From contig JBKJVQ010000059.1 in the NCBI GenBank assembly GCA_046717125.1, forward strand, positions 1 to 34,843: a DNA stretch of 34,843 nucleotides, in the 5' to 3' direction. The notes beneath the pieces were generated by a model that saw nothing but the letters and a program-made list of their open reading frames with translations, was not told where the DNA came from and did not search any database. The position numbers and the translations under genes were made by a program. Shown piece by piece: positions 15,428-22,700 of the stretch (the first letter of the stretch is position 1; each line of letters starts with the position of its first letter). Source of the DNA: JBKJVQ01 sp046717125. Lineage in GTDB: Bacteria > Pseudomonadota > Alphaproteobacteria > Rhizobiales > Methyloligellaceae.

Positions 15428-17554
15428 ATGGATTTGGTTCTCTATTTGATCGTCGCGTGCGGCGCGCTTTCGATCGTCTATGGCGCCTGGGCCACGAAGT
15501 CGGTCATGGCTGCCGACGCGGGCACGGCGCGCATGCAGGAGATCGCCGCGGCGATCCAGGAGGGCGCTACCGCCTATCTCACACGCCAATATACGACCAT
15601 CGCCATTGCGGGGGCGGTCATCTTCGTGTTGCTGATCTTTTTGCTCGGCGTGCCCCAGGCGATTGGCTTCGCAGTCGGCGCGATCCTGTCGGGTCTTGCG
15701 GGTTTCATCGGCATGCTGGTTTCGGTGCGCGCCAACGTCCGTACCGCGCAGGCCGCAAGCCGCAGCCTCGCCGACGGCCTTGCGCTCGCATTTAAATCAG
15801 GCGCGATTACCGGCCTGCTTGTCGCCGGTCTCGCCCTTCTCGGCGTTGCGGTCTATTTCCTGATCCTGACTCGCTTCCTCGGCTACGCGCCTGACGACCG
15901 CGTCGTGATCGATGCGCTCGTGTCTCTCGGCTTTGGCGCGTCGCTGATCTCGATCTTCGCCCGTCTTGGCGGCGGCATCTTCACCAAGGGCGCCGACGTG
16001 GGCGGCGACCTCGTCGGCAAGGTTGAGGCCGGCATCCCCGAGGACGATCCCAGGAACCCCGCCACCATCGCCGACAACGTGGGCGACAATGTCGGCGATT
16101 GCGCGGGCATGGCGGCTGACCTGTTCGAGACCTATGCCGTGACAGTCGTTGCGACCATGGTTCTGGCGTCGATCTACTTCGCCGGCACGGACCTGCTGCT
16201 GCCGCTGATGCTGTTCCCGCTGGCGATCGGCGCCACCTGCGTCCTGACGTCGATTGCGGGCACGTTCTTCGTCAGGCTGGGCAGCCGTCAGTCCATTATG
16301 GGCGCCCTTTATAAGGGAGTGATCGCCACCGGCGTGCTTTCGCTCGTCCTGCTGCTCCCGCTGACGCATTATCTGATCGGCCTGGATACGCAAATGACGG
16401 TTGCTGAAAAGACCTTCAACGGCTGGTCGCTCTATTTCTGCGGCCTGGCCGGTCTTGTCGTGACGGCGCTCATCATCGTCATCACCGAATATTACACGGG
16501 CACGAACTATCGGCCCGTGCGTTCCGTGGCGCAGGCCTCGGTGACGGGTCACGGCACAAACGTGATCCAGGGTCTCGCCATCTCGCTGGAATCGACCGCG
16601 CTTCCGGCGCTCGTGATCATCGCGGGCATTCTCGTGACGTATCAGCTCGCGGGCCTGTTCGGCATCGCCATTGCCGTGACGACCATGCTGGCGCTGGCCG
16701 GCCTGATCGTTGCACTCGATGCTTTCGGTCCGGTCACGGACAATGCCGGTGGCATCGCCGAAATGTCCGGCATGCCGGCCGACATACGCAAAACCACCGA
16801 CGCGCTGGATGCGGTTGGCAACACCACGAAGGCCGTAACCAAGGGCTACGCGATCGGTTCGGCGGGTCTCGGCGCGCTGGTGCTGTTTGCAGCCTATACC
16901 GAGGACCTCAAGTTCTTCACGGCGAACGCCGAACGCTTCCCTTATTTTTCGGATGTGGGAACAGTGACGTTCGCGCTGTCGAACCCTTATGTGGTGGTGG
17001 GGCTCTTCTTCGGCGGCCTGCTACCGTATCTGTTCAGCGGCATCGCCATGACGGCGGTGGGTCGGGCGGCAAGTTCCATCGTCGAGGAAGTCAGGCGTCA
17101 ATTCCGGGAAAATCCCGGCATCATGGAAGGCAAGGTGCGGCCCGACTATGGCCGTGCGGTCGATCTTCTGACCAGGGCCGCGATCAAGGAGATGATCATA
17201 CCTTCGATGCTGCCCGTGCTGTCGCCGATCGTCGTGTATTTCGGGATCTATGCGATCGCCGGGAAGAACGCGGCGTTTTCGGCGCTCGGGGCCATGCTGC
17301 TCGGCGTAATCGTCACGGGCCTGTTCGTGGCCATCTCGATGACGGCCGGCGGCGGCGCATGGGACAACGCCAAGAAATTCATCGAGGACGGCAATCACGG
17401 CGGCAAGGGCTCGGAAGCCCACAAGGCTGCCGTGACGGGCGATACGGTCGGCGATCCCTACAAGGACACCGCCGGCCCTGCGGTGAACCCGATGATCAAG
17501 ATCACGAATATTGTCGCCCTGCTGTTGCTGGCAGTGCTCGCGCATCAGACCTAG
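15428..17554 (+). CDS. hppA: Membrane-bound H+-translocating pyrophosphatase (K+-independent type)
   Basis: A 708-residue integral membrane pump that couples PPi hydrolysis to proton export. It has about 16 membrane segments, the substrate-site motif GGGIFTKGADVGGDLVGK, the NVGDNVGDCAGMAADLFE block and the C-terminal GGAWDNAKKFIE. The determinant GNTTKA has Lys at residue 468, where K+-dependent enzymes have Ala (GNTTAA), so it should not need potassium. GGGGG precedes the ATG by about 7 nt. A strong intrinsic terminator lies directly downstream. It provides energy conservation from biosynthetic PPi, typical of photosynthetic and rhizobial alphaproteobacteria. Confidence 0.96.
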   Translation: MDLVLYLIVACGALSIVYGAWATKSVMAADAGTARMQEIAAAIQEGATAYLTRQYTTIAIAGAVIFVLLIFLLGVPQAIGFAVGAILSGLAGFIGMLVSVRANVRTAQAASRSLADGLALAFKSGAITGLLVAGLALLGVAVYFLILTRFLGYAPDDRVVIDALVSLGFGASLISIFARLGGGIFTKGADVGGDLVGKVEAGIPEDDPRNPATIADNVGDNVGDCAGMAADLFETYAVTVVATMVLASIYFAGTDLLLPLMLFPLAIGATCVLTSIAGTFFVRLGSRQSIMGALYKGVIATGVLSLVLLLPLTHYLIGLDTQMTVAEKTFNGWSLYFCGLAGLVVTALIIVITEYYTGTNYRPVRSVAQASVTGHGTNVIQGLAISLESTALPALVIIAGILVTYQLAGLFGIAIAVTTMLALAGLIVALDAFGPVTDNAGGIAEMSGMPADIRKTTDALDAVGNTTKAVTKGYAIGSAGLGALVLFAAYTEDLKFFTANAERFPYFSDVGTVTFALSNPYVVVGLFFGGLLPYLFSGIAMTAVGRAASSIVEEVRRQFRENPGIMEGKVRPDYGRAVDLLTRAAIKEMIIPSMLPVLSPIVVYFGIYAIAGKNAAFSALGAMLLGVIVTGLFVAISMTAGGGAWDNAKKFIEDGNHGGKGSEAHKAAVTGDTVGDPYKDTAGPAVNPMIKITNIVALLLLAVLAHQT

Positions 17555-17571
17555 GTTCTGGGCTCACGACT

Positions 17572-17603
17572 AAAAAGCCCGGGCGCGAGCCCGGGCTTTT
17601 TTT
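17572..17603. terminator. Bidirectional intrinsic terminator between hppA and bamE
   Basis: A perfect GCCCGGGC stem (17577-17584 and 17589-17596) around a GCGA tetraloop, flanked by AAAAA on the left and seven T on the right. It terminates hppA on the plus strand and, through the A-run, the convergent bamE transcript on the minus strand. Confidence 0.93.
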
Positions 17604-17623
17604 CGCTCCGACGTTAGGAAGCT

Positions 17624-18130
17624 CTAGAGGCCGGGGCCGGCGCTGCGCGGACCGCCGCCGTTATTGGCACCTTCGCCGTCGAACAGCTTCCGCTGGCCGA
17701 TATTGCCGAGCAACTGGCGCACGATCGACTCATCCTTGCCGTAAGCGGCCGTCTCACCCTTGGCAAATTTTACGACGCGCCCATCCTGCAAGGTGTATTG
17801 CGTGATGTTCGCCACGTTGTCGTTCCGGTCGAAATACACCGCGAGCACCTTGCGGTCGATGACGCTCGGCTTCATGAACGAGATCGTGCGTTCGGTGCTC
17901 GAAATGTAGTAGAAGGTCTCGCCGCCGATGCTGCTGCTCGTCTGCGGCGATCCGAAGCTGGAGCGAACCTGTTCCTTCGACATGCCGGGCTGGAGCTGCG
18001 CAACATCGGTGTCGCCCCAGACCTGTCCGCGGCGGTCGATCGTGCCGACGCCGCCACAACCGGCCAGCGCGGCGCTCAGCATGATGGCGGCGCAGATTTG
18101 TCCAGTAAGATTGCAACCCTGCGTGATCAT
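17624..18130 (-). CDS. bamE: Outer membrane protein assembly factor BamE (SmpA/OmlA lipoprotein)
   Basis: A 168-residue outer-membrane lipoprotein of the BAM complex. The signal ends in a lipobox LAGC with the lipidated Cys at residue 25. The mature part has the SmpA/OmlA pattern: LQPGMSKEQVRSSFGSP, then FYYIS and DRKVLAVYFDRNDNVANI. The ATG at 18130 is chosen because it gives a normal lipoprotein signal; a longer in-frame start at 18196 would add 22 residues. The C-terminal segment after the core, ending GGGPRSAGPG, is probably disordered. It diverges from the UQCC chaperone gene, sharing a promoter region of about 105 bases. Confidence 0.9.
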   Translation of the reverse strand: MITQGCNLTGQICAAIMLSAALAGCGGVGTIDRRGQVWGDTDVAQLQPGMSKEQVRSSFGSPQTSSSIGGETFYYISSTERTISFMKPSVIDRKVLAVYFDRNDNVANITQYTLQDGRVVKFAKGETAAYGKDESIVRQLLGNIGQRKLFDGEGANNGGGPRSAGPGL

Positions 18131-18236
18131 GTGACCCACCCGTTTGTTACGCCCGACGCACAACTTTGCCGTCCCGAACCACCGGATGTGGCTCACTCAG
18201 CGCGGCTTAACCAGCCGGAAAAAGGCGAAAGCGCCT

Positions 18237-18791
18237 ATGGCCTTCAACCTTTCCAGACTTTTCGGCGGACGTGAAACGCGATCCCCTTCGCTTCGTCTAT
18301 ATGAAGCGATTGTGGCGCAGGCGCGGCTGCCCGAACTTTACTCCCAGTCCGGATTGGCAGACACGATCGAAAGCCGGTTCGAAATGCTGGCGCTTCATCT
18401 TGTCGTCACGCAGCGATGTCTGATGCGGCAAGGTGCGATTGGGGCTGCGCTAACCCGAAACCTCTCTGAGAGCTTCGTCGAAGATATGGAGGCGGTCGTG
18501 CGCGAGCGCGGCGAGGGCGATCTCGCGGTCCCCAAGCGGGTCCGCCAACTCGCTGGTGAGCTCCACGGCCGCGCTGCGTCCTACGGTGCTGCTTTCGACG
18601 ATGCTGAGGCGCTAGGGCACGCTATTGCGGCGTCCCTTCCGCTCGACAGCGCTGCGGCGGAAGAAGCGGGCCGGACGCTTGCCGCCTATGCGCGCGCTTG
18701 CGCGCGAGCACTCGAAGGACAGTCGTTCGAGTCGTTGTCGCGCGGGGAAATCAGCTTTCCTGCGCTACAGGATCAAAACCGCGATGGCTGA
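18237..18791 (+). CDS. Ubiquinol-cytochrome c chaperone family protein (UQCC/CBP3)
   Basis: A 184-residue cytosolic protein of the CBP3/UQCC family, which assists cytochrome bc1 assembly in mitochondria; the bacterial role is inferred. It shows the family order: LYEAIVAQARLPELYSQSGLADTIESRFEMLALHLVV, then LSESFVEDMEAVVRERGEGDLAVPKRV. The ATG at 18237 is chosen because homologous sequence begins there; an upstream start at 18144 would run into the bamE promoter. Its end overlaps the DUF177 start by 8 bases, and the same order (bamE, UQCC, DUF177, plsX, fabH) is familiar from Hyphomicrobiales. Confidence 0.88.
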   Translation: MAFNLSRLFGGRETRSPSLRLYEAIVAQARLPELYSQSGLADTIESRFEMLALHLVVTQRCLMRQGAIGAALTRNLSESFVEDMEAVVRERGEGDLAVPKRVRQLAGELHGRAASYGAAFDDAEALGHAIAASLPLDSAAAEEAGRTLAAYARACARALEGQSFESLSRGEISFPALQDQNRDG

Positions 18792-19320
18792 CGAAAACCT
18801 TCCCCAACCCCCGATCAGTCTGCCAGTACGCCTGGATCGAATTCCGGGGACGGGGCTGGCGCGGCGCATCGAGGCAGACCCAAGCCAGCGCAAGGAAATC
18901 GCTCGCCTGCTCGATCTCTTGTCGCTTGATCTGCTGGTTCTGGATGCGCGCGTTGCGCCGGCCGAGCGCGGCCGCTTCATTGTAGCGGGGCGGTTCGAAG
19001 CGCGCGGGCAACAGACCTGCGTGGTGACGCTCGAAGGCGTGCCGTTCGCGTTCGATGAGGCGCTTGAAGCGGAGTACTGGCCTCCTAATCAGATTGAGCA
19101 GTTCGAAAGCGAGCAGGATCCGCAATCCGGCGCGCCGCTTCTCGACTGGCCCGAACCGATCGTGGATGGGGCGATCGACCTCGGCATGCTCCTCTATGAG
19201 ATCCTCGCGACGAGCCTGATTCCGTTTCCCCGTAAACCCGACGTTCCGATCGAGCAGACCGTCGCCACGCCGACGCCGGATAACCCGTTCGCCGTGCTGG
19301 CGAAACTCAAGCGAAACTGA
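18784..19320 (+). CDS. DUF177 (YceD) family protein
   Basis: A 178-residue soluble protein. It shows the YceD pattern: an N-terminal SLPVRLDRIPGTGLARRIEAD, a central ERGRFIVAGRFEARGQQTCVVTLE and an acidic segment YWPPNQIEQFESEQDPQ followed by the conserved VDGAIDLGMLLYEILATSLIPFPRKP. YceD relatives are linked to 23S rRNA accumulation and often precede rpmF; here plsX follows instead with no rpmF between. The alphaproteobacterial form has lost most of the zinc-binding CxxC pattern (a single Cys is visible in the middle). The ATG lies inside the preceding gene. Confidence 0.85.
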   Translation: MADENLPQPPISLPVRLDRIPGTGLARRIEADPSQRKEIARLLDLLSLDLLVLDARVAPAERGRFIVAGRFEARGQQTCVVTLEGVPFAFDEALEAEYWPPNQIEQFESEQDPQSGAPLLDWPEPIVDGAIDLGMLLYEILATSLIPFPRKPDVPIEQTVATPTPDNPFAVLAKLKRN

Positions 19321-19434
19321 GGCATGGCCCAGAATACGGTTGTCACAATCGGTCAAGCCGCTATTTTCGCCTTCACAAGGGGGCAGGGCCGGTCGGTGGC
19401 CGGAGCCGCTTCGCCAGGATTCCGCTGACAATTC

Positions 19435-20478
19435 ATGTCTTCCCCGATCACGATAGCGCTCGACGTCATGGGCGGCGATCACGGCCCCGGCGTTGCAATT
19501 CCCGGCGCCGCGTTGTCGCTGGTGCGCCATCCCAACACCCGCTTCGTGCTGGTCGGCGACGAAACGCGCATCAGGCACGAACTGGCCGGGCATCGGGACC
19601 TCGCGTCGCGCTCGGACATCATCCACACCGACGTGTTCGTCTCGATGGAAGAGAAGCCGAGCCAGGCTTTGCGCAAAGGGCGTTGGAAGAGCAGCATGTG
19701 GCTCGCCATCGATGCCGTGCGCGCCGGCCAGGCCGATGCGGTCGTCTCAGCCGGCAACACCGGCGCACTTATGGCAATGGCGAAATTCTGCCTGCGAACA
19801 CTTCCGGAAGTCGACCGGCCGGCGATCGCGGCGATCTGGCCGACCATCGAGAGCGAGTGCATCGTCCTCGACGTCGGCGCGGGGGTCGGCGCGGAGGCGC
19901 AGGAACTCGTGAACTTCGCGCTTATGGGTGCGGCGATGGCGCGCGCGCTCTTCGATGTCGACAGGCCGTCAGTCGGGCTGTTGAATGTCGGGCGTGAGGA
20001 GGTCAAGGGCCTCGACGAGATCAGGAAGGCCGCGCAGATCCTGAAGTCGACAAGTCTGCCGATCCGGTATCATGGCTTCGTCGAAGGTGACGATGTTGGG
20101 CGCGGCACGGTCGATGTCGTCGTGACCGAGGGCTTCACCGGCAACATCGCCCTGAAAACAGCAGAGGGTACGGCGAAGCAGATCGGCGAATACCTGCGCG
20201 CGGCGATGAACCGCTCACTTTCGGCGAAACTGGGTGGCATTCTCGCCCAGGGCGCCTTCCGTGCGCTGAAAAAAAAGATGGACCCGCGTCAGCGCAACGG
20301 TGGCATCTTTCTCGGTTTGAAGGGCAACGTCATCAAGAGCCACGGCGGCACCGACGCACTCGGCTTCGCATCGGCGGTCGATTTGGCGTACGAGTTGAGT
20401 CTCAGCCGGATCGTTTCCCGCATAGGCGACGACCTCGCCGGCTTTCACGCGACGCTCGCCCTCGACGGCGTGGCATAA
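19435..20478 (+). CDS. plsX: Phosphate acyltransferase PlsX
   Basis: Makes acyl-phosphate from acyl-ACP for phospholipid synthesis with PlsY; cytosolic and membrane-associated. The 347-residue protein starts IALDVMGGDHGPG and contains the conserved AVVSAGNTGALMAMAKF, LLNVGREEVKG, FVEGDDVGRGTVDVVVTEGFTGNIALKTAEG and GGTDALGFASAVDLA. Length and motifs are normal. fabH follows after 14 bases, so the two lipid-initiation genes are co-transcribed. Confidence 0.95.
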   Translation: MSSPITIALDVMGGDHGPGVAIPGAALSLVRHPNTRFVLVGDETRIRHELAGHRDLASRSDIIHTDVFVSMEEKPSQALRKGRWKSSMWLAIDAVRAGQADAVVSAGNTGALMAMAKFCLRTLPEVDRPAIAAIWPTIESECIVLDVGAGVGAEAQELVNFALMGAAMARALFDVDRPSVGLLNVGREEVKGLDEIRKAAQILKSTSLPIRYHGFVEGDDVGRGTVDVVVTEGFTGNIALKTAEGTAKQIGEYLRAAMNRSLSAKLGGILAQGAFRALKKKMDPRQRNGGIFLGLKGNVIKSHGGTDALGFASAVDLAYELSLSRIVSRIGDDLAGFHATLALDGVA

Positions 20479-20492
20479 ACCAAAGGCAAATC

Positions 20493-21470
20493 GTGAGCGT
20501 AGTCAGATCCATAGTGCGGAGCGTTGGCGGTTATCTGCCGTCGAAGATCCTGACGAACGACGATTTGACCCGGATCGTCGATACGACCGACGAATGGATC
20601 GTCGAACGGACGGGCATCAGGGAGCGCCGTATCGCAGCCGACGGGGAGTTTACCTCCGATCTCGGCTTGGCAGCGGCCCGTCAGGCGCTCGAACGCGCGG
20701 AGCTCGAGCCGAAGGACATCGACCTGATCGTTTGCGCGACGTCAACGCCCGACCTCACATTTCCCGCCAGCGCTGTGACGATCCAGGCCGGACTCGGCAT
20801 CCATCACGGCGTCGCATTCGATCTGCAAGCCGTGTGCTCCGGCTTCGTCTTCGCGATGGTCACCGCCGACAGTCTGCTGAAATGCGGCCAGCATAACCGC
20901 GCCCTGGTCATCGGCGCGGAAACCTTCTCGCGCATTCTCGATTGGGAAGATCGCACGACCTGCGTTTTGTTCGGCGATGGGGCGGGCGCCGTTGTGCTCG
21001 AAGCACAGTTGCAGGAGGGGGCGGTGACGGATCGTGGTGTCCTCGCGTCGCGCCTGCGCTCAGATGGACGGCACAAGAACAAGCTCTATGTCGACGGCGG
21101 TCCTTCATCGACCGGCACGGTCGGCAAGCTGCGGATGGAAGGGCGCGAGGTGTTTCGCCACGCCGTTTCCAACATTTCCGATGTGATCGACGACACGCTG
21201 CATTCCTGCGGCTACAGCGCGGCCGACATAGACTGGTTCATTCCGCACCAAGCCAATAAGCGCATTCTGGACGGCACCGCGAAGAAGATCGGGCTTGCCC
21301 CGGAAAAAATCGTGGTGACGGTCGACAAACACGGCAATACGTCGGCGGCGTCGATTCCCCTGGCGCTCAACGTGGCGTACGAGGACGGCCGCATCCAACC
21401 GGACGACCTCATTCTGCTCGAGGCGATGGGAGGCGGCTTCACATGGGGCGCCGTGCTCCTGCGCTGGTAG
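20493..21470 (+). CDS. fabH: 3-oxoacyl-ACP synthase III (FabH)
   Basis: Starts fatty-acid synthesis by condensing acetyl-CoA with malonyl-ACP. The 325-residue protein has the Cys-His-Asn triad: C115 in LQAVCSGF, H252 in IPHQANKRI and N282 in KHGNTSAAS. The TDEWIVERTGIRERR signature and the closing EAMGGGFTWGAVLLRW are present. The start is GTG at 20493 with a modest AAAGG upstream. Confidence 0.95.
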   Translation: MSVVRSIVRSVGGYLPSKILTNDDLTRIVDTTDEWIVERTGIRERRIAADGEFTSDLGLAAARQALERAELEPKDIDLIVCATSTPDLTFPASAVTIQAGLGIHHGVAFDLQAVCSGFVFAMVTADSLLKCGQHNRALVIGAETFSRILDWEDRTTCVLFGDGAGAVVLEAQLQEGAVTDRGVLASRLRSDGRHKNKLYVDGGPSSTGTVGKLRMEGREVFRHAVSNISDVIDDTLHSCGYSAADIDWFIPHQANKRILDGTAKKIGLAPEKIVVTVDKHGNTSAASIPLALNVAYEDGRIQPDDLILLEAMGGGFTWGAVLLRW

Positions 21471-21622
21471 CGCGGAAGCCAGTCAGCGCTGCCGCCCGAG
21501 AAAACACACAGTGCAATAATTCGCTCATAGAATTCGGAAAATTGCCCATTGGTCGATTGACCCTGCGTTGCGGCGGCTTGTAGCATTGGCCCCTCATCCC
21601 GGCGATGCGGGGCCGAGGCATC

Positions 21623-21940
21623 ATGAGCGAAAAGACGTTGACCAGGGCGGATCTCGCGGAGGCCGTATTCCTTGAGGTGGGCTTGCCTCGGAATGAGTCC
21701 GCCGAGATCGTCGAACTGATCCTGAAAGAAATCGTCAAGAGCCTGGAGCGCGGTGAAACCGTCAAACTTTCTTCGTTCGGATCGTTCGGCGTGCGTGACA
21801 AAGGCCAGCGACTCGGCCGAAATCCAAAGACTGGTGAAGAGGTTCCGATTACGCCTCGACGCGTGCTGGTGTTCCGTGCCTCCAACATCATGAAGGAGCG
21901 GATCAACGAATCCCTGGCGCGGAGAAAGGCGGCGGAATAG
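21623..21940 (+). CDS. ihfA: Integration host factor alpha subunit
   Basis: A 105-residue nucleoid protein that bends DNA as a heterodimer with IHF beta. It begins MSEKTLTRADLAEAVF and includes VKLSSFGSFGVRDKGQRLGRNPKTGEEVPI, where the Pro in RNPKTG intercalates DNA, then PRRVLVFRAS. The ATG at 21623 is preceded by GAGG and gives the canonical N-terminus; an in-frame ATG at 21605 is less likely. The MerR gene follows after 27 bases, as is common in alphaproteobacteria. Confidence 0.94.
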   Translation: MSEKTLTRADLAEAVFLEVGLPRNESAEIVELILKEIVKSLERGETVKLSSFGSFGVRDKGQRLGRNPKTGEEVPITPRRVLVFRASNIMKERINESLARRKAAE

Positions 21941-21967
21941 CGGTGCGGCGGTTGCAGGAGTCACGTT

Positions 21968-22444
21968 TTGGAGAAGGCGCCCGAGGCATTTCGAACGATC
22001 AGTGAGGTTGCGGACGAACTGGCCGTTCCAAAGCACGTGCTACGCTTCTGGGAAGGCCGGTTTTCACAGCTCAAACCGATGAAGCGGGGCGGGGGTAGGC
22101 GCTATTACCGCCCCGAGGATGTCGATCTCCTGCGCGGCATAAGGCATCTTCTCTACGAAGAGGGCTACACCATAAAGGGCGTGCAGAAGATTTTGCGCGA
22201 AAGCGGCTCGCGGAGCCTTTTGCTGCATCGCCGCACGCGGGACGAGATGTCTCACGCGAACAGGGAAATCGAAATCCCTGATCTTGCTGCGGAAGCGGCC
22301 CATGGCGCGGCGCGGCGCGAGTCTGGTGAACGCGGTTCCCCGGAGGGAATTCCGGAACTTGCCGAAGGCGGAATGCTCGGCTGGCTCATCGATGAAATCG
22401 AACAGTGCCGACGTATTCTGAGCGATGCGAAAAGTGCTCCGTAA
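21968..22444 (+). CDS. MerR-family transcriptional regulator
   Basis: A 158-residue protein with a single N-terminal MerR winged helix (residues 8-75): AFRTISEVADELAVPKHVLRFWEGRF, then GGGRRYYRPEDVDLLRGIRHLLYEEGYTIKGVQKIL. The C-terminal part is polar and probably disordered, ending in a helix (GMLGWLIDEIEQCRRIL). No metal-binding Cys cluster is present, so it is not a MerR metal sensor. The TTG at 21968 is supported by GGAG 7 nt upstream. It ends the fabH-ihfA run and is followed by a long hairpin. Confidence 0.9.
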   Translation: MEKAPEAFRTISEVADELAVPKHVLRFWEGRFSQLKPMKRGGGRRYYRPEDVDLLRGIRHLLYEEGYTIKGVQKILRESGSRSLLLHRRTRDEMSHANREIEIPDLAAEAAHGAARRESGERGSPEGIPELAEGGMLGWLIDEIEQCRRILSDAKSAP

Positions 22445-22487
22445 GCCCGGTCCTTGACCCCGGCGCGTCAAGGGGTCAAAACGGGCT
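22444..22487 (+). terminator. Long hairpin after the MerR gene, terminator-like
   Basis: An outer stem AGCCCG/CGGGCT (22444-22449 and 22482-22487) and an inner stem TTGACCCC/GGGGTCAA (22454-22461 and 22472-22479) enclose a 10-nt loop. There is no T-run. It separates the MerR gene from tRNA-Pro, which begins 4 bases later. Confidence 0.5.
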
Positions 22488-22490
22488 CGG

Positions 22491-22568
22491 CGGAGCGTAG
22501 CGCAGCCCGGTTAGCGCATCGGTCTGGGGGACCGGGGGTCGGGAGTTCAAATCTCCCCGCTCCGACCA
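22491..22568 (+). tRNA. tRNA-Pro (anticodon GGG)
   Basis: A 78-nt tRNA with acceptor stem CGGAGCG/CGCTCCG, discriminator A and encoded CCA. The anticodon loop is CTGGGGG closed by CGGT/ACCG (plus a T-G pair), giving GGG, which reads CCC/CCT. The T-arm GGGAGTTCAAATCTCCC is regular. Confidence 0.95.
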
Positions 22569-22587
22569 TTTGGCCCGGCGCGTGAAT

Positions 22588-22700
22588 TTGATCACGATGA
22601 CTTTTGGGTCGAACCGATCAAAGTCATGAACGTGATTGATTCCAATAAGTTGAGCATGATGTCGTCCGAAAACCGCTTCACTTTTCGGCATCATGCTCTA
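22588..22700. repeat. Composite palindromic element, copy 3
   Basis: Two palindromes in tandem. The first (22588-22642) pairs ATCACGATGACTTT with AAAGTCATGAACGTGAT. The second (22652-22700) has arms GAGCATGATG and CATCATGCTC with the inner CCGAAAA/TTTTCGG pair. The same two-part order occurs at 29638-29767. The right end runs into the coding end of the O-antigen-ligase-like gene. Confidence 0.75.

Noticed and set aside
22476..22694. Open frame across tRNA-Pro and the palindromic element
   Set aside because: It is antisense to a clear tRNA and made of repeat sequence.
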